Origin: an uncultured Pseudomonadota bacterium
GTDB lineage: Bacteria; Pseudomonadota; Gammaproteobacteria; Methylococcales; Methylomonadaceae
Direction: 5' to 3'
Length of the DNA stretch: 64,000 nt
Assembly (NCBI GenBank): GCA_903889445.1
Contig: CAISXF010000064.1
Span: 28,229 to 92,228 of the forward strand
In this document: one piece after another, positions 8,440 to 17,092 of the stretch
Position numbering within the stretch: position 1 is the stretch's first letter
Layout of the letters: each line of letters opens with the position of its first letter
Program-made: the position numbers and the translations under genes
Notes under the pieces: model-generated
What the model was told of the DNA's origin: nothing
What the model saw: only the letters and a program-made list of their open reading frames with translations
Database searches by the model: none

Positions 8440-10344
8440 ATGCGTTTAGCCTTGTTTTCGCGATCACGGTTTTGTATTTTAGGGTTGTTTTTACTGATTA
8501 ACTTAGTGGCATTTTCCCTGTTGCGCGTGGCGTTATTGGCGAAACAATGGGCTGACATCGACACACCGTTTTATCAAATTACCTTCGCTTTTGTCATGGG
8601 CGCGATTCACGATCTGGCGTTTTACAGCTACTTTTTAATTCCGTTTACGCTCTATTTATTGGTAATTTCGAATCGTTGGTATCAAAGCAAACCGCACAAA
8701 TGGTTTGTGTTTTCAGGCTTTTTGCTGAACTTGTACGGCTTATTTTTTCTGATTCTTTCTGAATGGACATTCTGGGATGAATTCGGCGTGCGTTTCAATT
8801 TCATTGCGGTCGATTATTTAATTTACACGCACGAAGTCGTTCAAAATATCATCGAATCGTATCCGCTCGGCAAATTATTGACGGGGATTTTAATTATTAC
8901 GATTGGCTGTTTTTGGTTGGTGAAAAATACGTTAGCCGTCACATTTTATGCAACAGAAAATTTTAAACGCCGCGCAAAAATTGCGGGCAGTTTGTGTTTA
9001 TTGCCAGTGATAAGTTATTTTGCGATTGGTCGCACGACGTATCAATTCTCGCAAAACACTTATTTAAACGAAGTCGCAGCAAATGGCGCGTATCAATTTT
9101 TCTCAGCGTTTCGCAATAACGAACTGGATTATCATCGCTTTTATCGTTTGGCAGACGACGCGCAATTATCAGCAAAAATTAAAGCGGAACTCGGTGCGAA
9201 AAATGACGGTTTGTACAACATCAAACACCAAATCAAAGGGCAAGGCGCAGAAAAACGTTTGAACATTATTTTGATTACAGTCGAAAGTTTGAGCGCGGAT
9301 TATTTGACTAAATTCGGCAACACCCAAAAAATTACGCCGTTTATGGATAATTGGTTTAAAGAAGGTGCGTTATTCACCAACTTTTATGCGACGGGAACGC
9401 GCACCATTCGAGGCTTGGAAGCCTTAACGTTATCGATTCCACCGACGGCGGGACAATCGATTGTGAAACGCCCCGACAATGGAAAATTATTTAATTTGGG
9501 TCACGTTTTACAAGAACGCGGCTACGATACGGCGTTTTTATACGGTGGGCGCGGCTATTTCGACAACATGAATGAATTTTATTCGGGCAATGGTTATCGC
9601 ATTGTTGATGAAACTGAATTTACCAACGAGGAAATGACGTTTAAAAATGCGTGGGGCGTGTCAGATGACGTGATTTTTAATCGCACCATGAAAGAAGCCG
9701 ATAAGGATTTCGCCGAAAATAAACCGTTTTTCTTTCAAATTATGACGACCACAAATCATCGTCCGTATTCCTATCCTGAAGGAAAAATCGATATTCCGTC
9801 AGGTCAAAGTCGTGAAGGCGCGGTGAAATATACCGATTACGCGATTCAAGAATTTATTAAAACGGCAAAAACGAAACCGTGGTTTAACGATACGATTTTT
9901 GTGATGGTCGCGGATCATTGTGCGGGCAGTGCGCGAAAAACCGAATTGCCCGTTGATAAATATCATATTCCACTGTTTATTTACGCGCCAAAACACGTTC
10001 CAGCGGTTGAAAATGCCACGCTTTCAAGTCAAATCGACGTTGCGCCAACTGTTTTGGGTTTGCTCAATTTGAATTATGAAAGCCAATTTTATGGGCAGGA
10101 TATTTTTAAAATGTCGCCGAAAAATGGACGTGCGTTGATCAGTAATTATCAGAAATTGGGCTTGTTCAAAGACAATAAATTGGTGTATTTATCGCCGCAA
10201 CAAAAAGTCGATATGGTGGACGATCCACTGGGTGAACATCAAATTTTGAATCCCGAAACACAACCCGATTTAATCAATGACGTGATGGGTTATTATCAAT
10301 CGGCGGATTATATTTGGACGCATCGATTGAGTCGCTATCCTTAA
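8440..10344 (+). CDS. LtaS-like membrane sulfatase / phosphoglycerol transferase
   Basis: A 634-residue protein with about five N-terminal transmembrane segments (to about residue 195) and a large periplasmic alkaline-phosphatase-superfamily domain (about 272-600). It has the opening strand IILITVESLSADYL, a candidate nucleophile Thr in TRTIRGLEAL (about T320-T322) and the metal-binding VADHCAG. It belongs to the LTA synthase-like sulfatase group that in Gram-negatives includes phosphoglycerol and phosphoethanolamine transferases acting on envelope glycans or lipids. The exact substrate cannot be told. It follows the small membrane protein by 3 bases. Confidence 0.85.
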   Translation: MRLALFSRSRFCILGLFLLINLVAFSLLRVALLAKQWADIDTPFYQITFAFVMGAIHDLAFYSYFLIPFTLYLLVISNRWYQSKPHKWFVFSGFLLNLYGLFFLILSEWTFWDEFGVRFNFIAVDYLIYTHEVVQNIIESYPLGKLLTGILIITIGCFWLVKNTLAVTFYATENFKRRAKIAGSLCLLPVISYFAIGRTTYQFSQNTYLNEVAANGAYQFFSAFRNNELDYHRFYRLADDAQLSAKIKAELGAKNDGLYNIKHQIKGQGAEKRLNIILITVESLSADYLTKFGNTQKITPFMDNWFKEGALFTNFYATGTRTIRGLEALTLSIPPTAGQSIVKRPDNGKLFNLGHVLQERGYDTAFLYGGRGYFDNMNEFYSGNGYRIVDETEFTNEEMTFKNAWGVSDDVIFNRTMKEADKDFAENKPFFFQIMTTTNHRPYSYPEGKIDIPSGQSREGAVKYTDYAIQEFIKTAKTKPWFNDTIFVMVADHCAGSARKTELPVDKYHIPLFIYAPKHVPAVENATLSSQIDVAPTVLGLLNLNYESQFYGQDIFKMSPKNGRALISNYQKLGLFKDNKLVYLSPQQKVDMVDDPLGEHQILNPETQPDLINDVMGYYQSADYIWTHRLSRYP

Positions 10345-10347
10345 ATT

Positions 10348-10731
10348 ATGAAAGCACTTGCCGCAAAGCAACTTACTGATTTTTTCACGCAATTAGAAAT
10401 TGAATAGCGCGTATCGCTCCACACGCTGACCAATTGCCAACGGGATTTACACCACTTGACTGATTTTTGCTACAAACAAAAGTTTGAACATTGGTCACGA
10501 ACGATATTCGTCAACATGTCGCAAATCGGCAGCGGCAAGGTTTGGGCAGCGCGAGTTTACATTTGCAAGTGAATTGTCAGCAATGCGGAGTTTTTATTAC
10601 AATCCAGTCAAGATTTACGCGCAGTTCAAGAATTGCTCGGACACAACAGCATTAGCACCACGCAAATTTACACGCATTTAGATTTCGATCATTTGGAGAA
10701 GACTCGCATCCACGGGCGAAAAAAAAGCTAG
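10348..10731 (+). pseudogene. xerC: xerC remnant, internally deleted and frameshifted
   Basis: Pieces of a XerC tyrosine recombinase lie in order but in different frames. From ATG 10348 the frame reads MKALAAKQLTDFFTQLEIE, then TAG (10405), then RVSLHTLTNCQRDLHHLTDFC, matching the XerC core-binding N-terminus. Frameshifts follow (DIRQHVANRQRQGLGSASLHLQ in one frame, [10 protein letters not shown] in another). After a junction near 10603 the C-terminus runs [15 protein letters not shown] then [14 protein letters not shown] to a stop at 10731, including the catalytic Tyr. Roughly 170 residues of catalytic domain are missing. Position after dapF-DUF484 is where xerC normally lies. It cannot encode a working recombinase. 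Confidence 0.88.
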
Positions 10732-10825
10732 TTTAGCTGCGCCAAAAACAGTAAAAATCTGCTACTATGCGCCTTACTTTTAAAACACAATCACGCAAAA
10801 TATATTTCCTTTAAAGGTTCAAATT

Positions 10826-11905
10826 ATGGCGGCAAGCGAAAAAATAACAGACATAAAATCAAAAGGTACATTTTGGATACTCGGCGTATTAGCGTCGATT
10901 AGTGTTCTAGTGCTGTTTGTGTTTAGTCAGTGGTGGGGGCGAGAACCTCAACAATTTAACATTTTGGAATCAGCTATCTCACAGGCAAATCCTGACGCTG
11001 TCAAAGTTGAAAGTGCGGTCGACGAACACGGTGGCGCAATCGAAGCACAAAGCTACGAATTATTAGCAGCGGATTTGCCTTTGGGTTACACCTACACGGC
11101 GACTTTGGCGCATATCGCCGATACATTATTGAATAAAAGTGGCGGCTATATTACCAACGACGTTGCACCGCCAGGCGTGTTGCTCGATAACATTACTAGC
11201 TGGGAATTTGGCGCGTTAGTCATGTTGCGCGATGCAACCACCGCGTTACGAAACCATTTTGCTCGCGACCAATCTCAATCAGAACAAGATCCCGATTTGG
11301 CCATTGCTGAACCGTATTTCTATTATGAGCCGAATTCGTGGGCATTACCGGCAACCGAAGCGGAATATGAAAAAGGGATTCAAGCGTTGCACAAATACAT
11401 GGGGCGTTTGCAAGATCCAAACGCGACCAAAAAAGCGCAATTTTATTCACGCGCCGATAACTTGTGGCAATACACCGAGGTTGTAATTAAGCGTTTGGGC
11501 GATTTATCCACGCGATTAAGCTCGAATGCGTCGAGTAGTAACTTTGCCCCAGGTTTGACCAATTTAGAATTGGAAGAAGCAAGCGGTAAAACGGCAGCAA
11601 AAGTAACGTGGTTTGAAATCGATAACGTATTTTATGAAGCACGCGGCGCAAGTTGGGCGTTATTGCACATTTTGCGGGCGATTAAACACGATTTTCGCGA
11701 TATTTTGCTTGATAAACGCGCCATGCGAACTGTCGATGTCATGATTCGCGAATTGGAAAACAGTTTAACGCCAACGTTAAGCCCAATGGTTTTAGACGGT
11801 AGTGGTTACGGTTTATTTGCCAATTATTCGTTATCAATGGCGAACTATATTGCGCGTGCAAACGCAGCAGCTCTCGATTTACGCGACATTATGAACAGAG
11901 GTTAA
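10826..11905 (+). CDS. DUF2333 family protein
   Basis: A 359-residue protein with one N-terminal membrane anchor (about 18-37), the remainder probably periplasmic. The body matches the DUF2333 family by features such as LNKSGGYITNDVAPPGVLLDN, WEFGALVMLRDATTALRNHF and the C-terminal LFANYSLSMANYIARANAA. No enzymatic motif is known for the family. It lies four bases before a DUF4389 gene, and the two are probably one unit closed by the terminator at 12233. A weak AAAGG precedes the start. Confidence 0.85.
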   Translation: MAASEKITDIKSKGTFWILGVLASISVLVLFVFSQWWGREPQQFNILESAISQANPDAVKVESAVDEHGGAIEAQSYELLAADLPLGYTYTATLAHIADTLLNKSGGYITNDVAPPGVLLDNITSWEFGALVMLRDATTALRNHFARDQSQSEQDPDLAIAEPYFYYEPNSWALPATEAEYEKGIQALHKYMGRLQDPNATKKAQFYSRADNLWQYTEVVIKRLGDLSTRLSSNASSSNFAPGLTNLELEEASGKTAAKVTWFEIDNVFYEARGASWALLHILRAIKHDFRDILLDKRAMRTVDVMIRELENSLTPTLSPMVLDGSGYGLFANYSLSMANYIARANAAALDLRDIMNRG

Positions 11906-11909
11906 AACA

Positions 11910-12212
11910 ATGGAAGAACAAATCAACATTCATTTATCGCAAGCGCAAACCTGGAAACGTATTTTTTTCATGTTACTTTTTGCCGTCATCGTGACGTTGG
12001 TACGTTGGCTGGCGTGGGCGGTGATTGTGTTACAGCTAATTTTTGTCTTATTAACAGGCGAAAAAAATAGTAACACCTTAAATTTTGGGCGGAGTTTGGC
12101 AACGTATGCGTATCATATTTTGTTATTTTTAACCTTCAGTACCGAAACATTGCCGTTCCCCTTTTCACCGTGGAATATGTCGGCAGAACTAAAATTTCCT
12201 GACGAAAAGTAA
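11910..12212 (+). CDS. DUF4389 family membrane protein
   Basis: A 100-residue protein with two hydrophobic segments (about 17-50, a hairpin or a long pair, and 66-82). It has the DUF4389 hallmarks: an early RIFFMLLFAVIVTLVRWLAW segment, the FGRSLATYAYHILLFLTFSTE stretch, and a C-terminal PFPF.PW motif. Function is unknown. It follows DUF2333 directly and is followed by an intrinsic terminator, so it ends that operon. Confidence 0.82.
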   Translation: MEEQINIHLSQAQTWKRIFFMLLFAVIVTLVRWLAWAVIVLQLIFVLLTGEKNSNTLNFGRSLATYAYHILLFLTFSTETLPFPFSPWNMSAELKFPDEK

Positions 12213-12232
12213 CTCTTTCACGCATCAAAAAT

Positions 12233-12264
12233 GCCCTAGAATTTTTTGAGTTCTGGGGCTTTTT
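12233..12264 (+). terminator. Intrinsic terminator after DUF4389
   Basis: Stem GCCCTAGAA (12233-12241) pairs with TTCTGGGGC (12251-12259) with one wobble pair, followed by five T. It lies 21 bases after the DUF4389 stop and before the porin gene. Confidence 0.85.
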
Positions 12265-12302
12265 AATGGAACATTTTTTCAAATTGAACGAGCAAAAATG
12301 CT

Positions 12303-13103
12303 ATGATTTTTTCACGAACTTTTTCACGCAAACAAATTCGATTTGCTTTGTTATCCAGTTTATTCAGTTTTTCATCGTTAGCGAATGCTGATTTTTTTGA
12401 ATGGACGAACACCGAAATTCAATACCTTCACGGTGACAGTTATCGAATGCCGGCGAATCCTCGCAGTATCAGCCAATCTATTATCACCTTTACGCACGCA
12501 GATGGTTGGAAATTTGGACGTAATTTTATGTTTATGGACACGCTAATTACCGAAGATGGACAACCTTCGCAAACGAGCGTTTATGGCGAAGCGTACAGTT
12601 ATTTCAGTGCCGGAAAAATACTCGGCAAAGATTTGTCATTCAGCATTTTTAAAGATATTAACGCGACGATTGGCGTAAATGCTGGGGAAAATTTCGATAG
12701 TCCAAAAAGTGGTACACGCATTGCGTTGTATGGTTTTACCGTCGATTTTAATTTACCAGGCTTTAAACTTTTCTCCGTTGATGTTCTCCGCCATCAAATT
12801 CTGGAACCTTCCCTCACTGTACAAAATTCCTCTTGGCAATTTACGCCCGTGTGGAAACTGCCTTTTTCCATCTCCGATACAAAATGGAGTTTAGAAGGTT
12901 TTACCGATTTTATCGGTTCAAAAGGGGGCAATTATCACTACAACATATTGGCGCAACCGCAATTACGCTTAGATGTGGGGGATTTGTGGGGCGACAGCAA
13001 TCATCTTTTTGTGGGCGTTGAATACCAGTATTTTTATAACAAATACGGCATCAAAGGATTAAGCGAAAGTTTGCCGCAAGCGTTAATTTTGTGGAAATTT
13101 TAA
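12303..13103 (+). CDS. Tsx/OmpK-like outer-membrane channel
   Basis: A 266-residue protein with a signal peptide (about 1-29, ending ANA) and alternating beta-strand pattern throughout, ending in Phe (LILWKF) as outer-membrane barrels do. NTEIQYLHGDSYRMP and ITFTHADGWKFGRNFMFMD recall the nucleoside-specific channel family (Tsx/OmpK, DUF5020-like). Nucleoside transport would be inferred from family only. The gene stands alone, between a terminator and the MASE1-CHASE gene 26 bases downstream. Confidence 0.8.
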   Translation: MIFSRTFSRKQIRFALLSSLFSFSSLANADFFEWTNTEIQYLHGDSYRMPANPRSISQSIITFTHADGWKFGRNFMFMDTLITEDGQPSQTSVYGEAYSYFSAGKILGKDLSFSIFKDINATIGVNAGENFDSPKSGTRIALYGFTVDFNLPGFKLFSVDVLRHQILEPSLTVQNSSWQFTPVWKLPFSISDTKWSLEGFTDFIGSKGGNYHYNILAQPQLRLDVGDLWGDSNHLFVGVEYQYFYNKYGIKGLSESLPQALILWKF

Positions 13104-13129
13104 TTCAAATTTAAAACGGCATACTTAAA

Positions 13130-14962
13130 ATGATTTTAAAAAATGTTTCGCAACGTTCCACTTTTGTGTTTTTACTGCAACTTATTAGTTTGGCTGCCGC
13201 TTATTTTGTGACGGGGAAATTGGGAAATCTACTCGCCATTCCACCAGGTTATGCGTCTGCGGTGTTTCCAGCCTCTGGTATTGCTTTGGCTGGATTTTTA
13301 CTTTGCGGAAATCGTGCTTTCTGGGGCACATTACTAGGTTCGTTTCTGTTTAATATCTCAATTTCTCTCATGGGAATCGATTTTTCAGAAAGTTTAAATC
13401 CTATTCTGATTTCACTGGCGATTGCTATCGGTTCAGGTGTACAAGCTATCGTTGGCGCGTATTTAGTCCGACGATTTGCTGGATTTCCTAACGAATTCGC
13501 TGACGAAAAAAGTGTCTTATTATTTTTATTTTATGGCGGCATTATTAGCGCGTTAGTGAATTCGACGTTTTCCGTTTCGTTACTTGTCGCCACCGGACGA
13601 ATTCCACTAGAAAATTCTTTTGTTAATTGGTTAACGTGGTGGGGGGGCGATGCGTTAGGCATTATGATTTTTACGCCAGTATTTTTGGTTTGGGTGTCAC
13701 GTTTTTCTGTTTTTAGTGGCAGACGATTGGCCATCACGCTGCCGATTTTAACAATGTTTTTGATGACGGTTATCGCTGTTTTTTATGAAATCAAAAGCAG
13801 TAATGAGCGCATAACAACCTCATTTGAAAAAACCACCGAAGCGATGAATGTCGAATTAAAGAATTCATTGACGACCCATTTGAATGTTTTAAAATCACTG
13901 AAAAGTTTTTATTCAGCATCCAAAACAGTGAGTTCAAAAGAATTTGAAACTTTCGTGACGCAATCGTTAGACGATTTTAAAGGTGTACAAGCATTAGGTT
14001 TCAATCGTCGTGTGTTTGATTCTGAAAGAGAAGTATTAGAACAAAGTATGCGGTTAGAAGGTTATTCTAATTTCAAAATAACCGAGCGCGATGAAAATAA
14101 AAAATTGGTACGCTCAGGCAATCGTCCCGAATACTATCCCGTGACAATTATTGAGCCTTTCAAGACTAATGAAAAAGCGGTCGGTTACGATGTGTATTCT
14201 GATGCGGTTCGGCATGAAGCAATTGACAGAGCTGTGGCTACTGACGCACTTGCGCTAACAGCAAAAATTATTTTGGTTCAAGAGAAAGAAAAACAAAATG
14301 GTTTTCTCGCTTTTATTCCTATTTATCGTAATGACTTGCCACACGAAACATTGGAAGAGCGTCGCAAAGCCGTTTCAAGTGTTGTCACAGCGGTACTTCG
14401 TGGCACTGATATTATTACAGCTGCACTCCATTCGCATGATTTAACAGAATTTTCCTATCGATTAGTAGATACAACCACACCTGGCACGGAAGAATTGATT
14501 TTTGCTAGTGACGAAAAAGAATTCGTACCGTTTGTTTTGCAAAGGAAGGGCATTTTTGGAGAGCAAAAAACGCTTATTGACAGCACTGTCATACCTATTG
14601 GTGGAAGAGATTGGCGGTTTGACATCGTCCCGACTTCAAGTTATTTCGCCCAGAATCGTTCTGCCAATGCCTGGTTAATTTTATTGGGTGGCATCGCATT
14701 AACAGTTTTAACGAGCTTAGTTTCGCTGGTATCGTCAGGTCGTCAACACAAACTTCAAGAACTTTTGGATAAGGTCGTCGTGGCAAATGAAGAGCTGACG
14801 GGTATGATGCGTTATAACGACATGAATGAACATATCAGCGAAGGTATTACGAATGAAACCTTAAAAGCCGAACTCGAAAATAATACAAAGCAAATCAATG
14901 ATGCAGGGCAGCGTGCGGTGGTGTTAATTAACAAAATGTTGATTGCCGCTAAACCTAAGTAA
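13130..14962 (+). CDS. MASE1-CHASE membrane sensor without an output domain
   Basis: A 610-residue membrane protein. Residues about 1-215 form a MASE1 domain with six to eight membrane helices (GNLLAIPPGYASAVFPASGIALAGF; WLTWWGGDALGIMIFTPVFL). Residues about 265-440 form a periplasmic CHASE domain (LKSFYSASKTVSSKEFETF; GYDVYSDAVRHEAIDRA). A last helix (about 515-538) is followed by only about 70 cytoplasmic residues, largely helical, with no histidine kinase, GGDEF or EAL motif. MASE1-CHASE proteins usually carry such an output, so this one is either truncated or works through a partner. A bidirectional terminator lies 100 bases downstream. Confidence 0.85.
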   Translation: MILKNVSQRSTFVFLLQLISLAAAYFVTGKLGNLLAIPPGYASAVFPASGIALAGFLLCGNRAFWGTLLGSFLFNISISLMGIDFSESLNPILISLAIAIGSGVQAIVGAYLVRRFAGFPNEFADEKSVLLFLFYGGIISALVNSTFSVSLLVATGRIPLENSFVNWLTWWGGDALGIMIFTPVFLVWVSRFSVFSGRRLAITLPILTMFLMTVIAVFYEIKSSNERITTSFEKTTEAMNVELKNSLTTHLNVLKSLKSFYSASKTVSSKEFETFVTQSLDDFKGVQALGFNRRVFDSEREVLEQSMRLEGYSNFKITERDENKKLVRSGNRPEYYPVTIIEPFKTNEKAVGYDVYSDAVRHEAIDRAVATDALALTAKIILVQEKEKQNGFLAFIPIYRNDLPHETLEERRKAVSSVVTAVLRGTDIITAALHSHDLTEFSYRLVDTTTPGTEELIFASDEKEFVPFVLQRKGIFGEQKTLIDSTVIPIGGRDWRFDIVPTSSYFAQNRSANAWLILLGGIALTVLTSLVSLVSSGRQHKLQELLDKVVVANEELTGMMRYNDMNEHISEGITNETLKAELENNTKQINDAGQRAVVLINKMLIAAKPK

Positions 14963-15063
14963 CGGATAATGTGCAAGCAGGCATATTTGCATTGATTCCA
15001 ATTTGACTAAACCTAACCAAGGCAAGATGCTTAGATTGTTGTTTCCTTGGTTTCAAATCAATA

Positions 15064-15103
15064 AAAAATTAGGGCGTTCAAAATTTTGAACGCCCTAATT
15101 TTT
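15064..15103. terminator. Bidirectional terminator between convergent genes
   Basis: A perfect 40-base palindrome with a GGGCGTTC/GAACGCCC stem flanked by A-runs and T-runs on the two sides. It serves both the MASE1-CHASE gene (+) and the LpoB-type cluster (-), whose last gene ends at 15114. A weaker hairpin (AACCAAGG...CCTTGGTT) lies just before it, near 15015-15053. Confidence 0.92.
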
Positions 15104-15113
15104 CCGAAAAGAT

Positions 15114-15989
15114 TTATTCAAAAACCGTCACGCCTTGTAGCTTTTGTGGTGGCGGTTCAATTGCATTATTTTGGCGCGAATCGACGTTTGAGCTTCTGCC
15201 CGTCGCTTCACCGGAAACTTGATCAAAAACTTGTTCTTCGATTTGCCTGAAAACATCTTGCCCTAAACTTTTTGACACTTGCGAAACTACCGCGCCACGA
15301 TTAGGTGTTGCCTGAGTACCAGGCGATAAAACTTTCGTATCTTGCCCGTCACCTGTCGCGCTAAAACTTGCCGTGATTTCGTAGGTTTTAGTGTTAATCA
15401 AACTAAATTCCGCCACCAACGTCAAACTCAAAATAGAATTCATCATGCTGTCATTGACTTGATAAGTGCTGTTGTTAAAGCTCATTTCGCTAACTCTGCC
15501 AAACAAAACGTAATCCGCGTGGGAAAAATCGCCTTTTTTGATTCGAGCAATGATGTTGTAAACCGATTCATTTTTTTTAGTTGGCGCGGGTTTGGCTTGC
15601 GTCAATTTAAATTGGCGCGAGTTAATCAATGCGCCTTTAATATCACCCGTAAATTTTTTCAATTCACCGTATTCTACATACGAAAAATTGTGTTCGTGTT
15701 CATGAAAATCAGTGTTGCTGCTCGCGTTCAATTTACTTTTAGAAGACGACGAAGATTTATGTTTTGCCACTGCAACAGAACCATAATCATCTTCAGCTAC
15801 GCCAGCATAACCGCTAGAAGCCGCAGCGGAACTTGAGGACGCAGAAAGTTTTTCAGTATTGTGATAATCAACATCGTGAATATATTCTTGAATCGTTTCG
15901 GAATAAGCCAAATCTGTCACTGCAATGGATTTCGCCATCACAGGACTTACAAAAACTAATCCCGCAAAAAACGTCGCTAAAATTTTCAT
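15114..15989 (-). CDS. Periplasmic CsgG/LpoB-like protein
   Basis: A 291-residue secreted protein with a signal peptide (about 1-19, VMA-K) and no lipobox. It starts with IAVTDLAYS, has a long Ser/Ala-rich insertion (about 48-98), then a mixed alpha/beta body (YVLFGRVSEMSFNN; LSLTLVAEFSLINTKTYEITASFSATGDG) resembling CsgG/LpoB-type folds. The C-terminus is Pro/Gln-rich. It is last in a four-gene unit COG3014-ycfL-lpoB-this gene. It may be a second activator or scaffold protein of that cluster; the function is inferred only from fold resemblance and neighbours. Confidence 0.65.
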   Translation of the reverse strand: MKILATFFAGLVFVSPVMAKSIAVTDLAYSETIQEYIHDVDYHNTEKLSASSSSAAASSGYAGVAEDDYGSVAVAKHKSSSSSKSKLNASSNTDFHEHEHNFSYVEYGELKKFTGDIKGALINSRQFKLTQAKPAPTKKNESVYNIIARIKKGDFSHADYVLFGRVSEMSFNNSTYQVNDSMMNSILSLTLVAEFSLINTKTYEITASFSATGDGQDTKVLSPGTQATPNRGAVVSQVSKSLGQDVFRQIEEQVFDQVSGEATGRSSNVDSRQNNAIEPPPQKLQGVTVFE

Positions 15990-15998
15990 TGTGACGAC

Positions 15999-16619
15999 CT
16001 AAAATAGGGGACGTTCAGAGGTTTTGCGGATTTCTTTTTCTTCCGTCCAAACAATTTCGCTCGAATCTAAATCCTCAAGCGTTAAATTCAGAATGTAATC
16101 GATGTTTTTAATGTCATCGGCGCGTTTCACAATTGAGGTGATTTCACCGTAAAGCGAGTATTTTGCCCCTTCGGCATTGCCCATTTTCACCGATTTTGAC
16201 GCTTTGTAACGCCCTGATTGTCCTTGTCTTTGTAATTCCGTTAAAGCGTGTGTTTCATCGGCTTTATCGCCCATAAATCGAACGGCTTGTGATTTTGAAA
16301 GTTGCGTTCTGATTTTTAACGCAATCGCACGAGTGTCAATGTGTTCGCTGGTTTTGTTTTTGATGTCTGAAATGGTGATGGTTGGTTTTTGTCTGCTGCC
16401 AGCAATCAACGTGCTGGTTAAAAGCGACGTGGTCATCTTTTCTGCCATCATTTGAAAATCAGTTAAACCGATTTCGTTGGTCAATGATTCGACGGCTTTT
16501 GTATCGCCATAAGCGACATTACCAGAAGAAAAAGCGGGTTGATTTGATGCACAACCTGAAACGCCGAGCGTTGCGGTTAATGCGATTGCCAAGCCTAAAA
16601 CTTTTATGTGAGTTGCCAT
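15999..16619 (-). CDS. lpoB: LpoB-like lipoprotein (activator of penicillin-binding protein 1b)
   Basis: Outer-membrane lipoprotein related to LpoB, which stimulates the class A penicillin-binding protein PBP1b. The 206-residue product has a lipobox (VSGC, Cys about 23) and the LpoB features TDFQMMAEKMTTSLL, TITISDIKNKTSEHIDTRAI and YSLYGEITSI, ending with LTLEDLDSSEIVWTEEKEIRK. It lies 8 bases after the ycfL gene, as in Escherichia coli and many relatives. Whether this protein binds a PBP1b here is not shown; no PBP gene is in the window. Confidence 0.88.
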   Translation of the reverse strand: MATHIKVLGLAIALTATLGVSGCASNQPAFSSGNVAYGDTKAVESLTNEIGLTDFQMMAEKMTTSLLTSTLIAGSRQKPTITISDIKNKTSEHIDTRAIALKIRTQLSKSQAVRFMGDKADETHALTELQRQGQSGRYKASKSVKMGNAEGAKYSLYGEITSIVKRADDIKNIDYILNLTLEDLDSSEIVWTEEKEIRKTSERPLF

Positions 16620-16627
16620 GATTTTTC

Positions 16628-17029
16628 CTAATTGTTATTTTTAAGTTCGAGTTTAAAATCTACTGCGTATTTTGACGTTGCAATGCCTTTAATTCGTTGC
16701 GATTGCGTGGGACTGAAATTTAACACTTTCCAGTTTTCTTCGCTGCCAACGTCCATGCCATTTTTATCGCGCCACTGAAAACGGTATTGGATTGCGTTGT
16801 AATTATTGTCGCTGTTCGTAATTTCAGCTTCAACCACCAACAAATTATTAACAGAAATCATGCGTAAATCACTGACGTTAATGGCGGGTAACTCTGCCAG
16901 AAAAACCAATTTTGCCGCCATTGAATTAGGCGCAGGTGGCGAAAGTGGTTGCGTCGCACAACCTGCAAATAAAACGGGAATTAGTGCAAAAATGCAGCAC
17001 GACTTCCAAAAAGCGTTTTTATTTTTCAT
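16628..17029 (-). CDS. ycfL: YcfL-like lipoprotein (DUF1425)
   Basis: A 133-residue lipoprotein with lipobox FAGC and a DUF1425 immunoglobulin-like domain (LLVVEAEITNSDNNYNAIQYRFQWRDKNG). The chosen ATG at 17029 begins the signal peptide MKNKNAFWK; an upstream in-frame start at 17086 would add a basic stretch unlike a lipoprotein signal. The protein lies between the COG3014 lipoprotein and lpoB, the conserved order of the cluster. Function of YcfL is unknown. Confidence 0.85.
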   Translation of the reverse strand: MKNKNAFWKSCCIFALIPVLFAGCATQPLSPPAPNSMAAKLVFLAELPAINVSDLRMISVNNLLVVEAEITNSDNNYNAIQYRFQWRDKNGMDVGSEENWKVLNFSPTQSQRIKGIATSKYAVDFKLELKNNN

Positions 17030-17092
17030 GATAAATTTGCTCGAAAAGATAAAAAAACGAAGCGATTTCAACAAACCGCCTCGCATTAGATT

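Noticed and set aside
7924..10344. Membrane protein plus LtaS-like sulfatase as a phage or defence island
   Set aside because: No integrase, terminal repeats or phage genes; both look like envelope genes.
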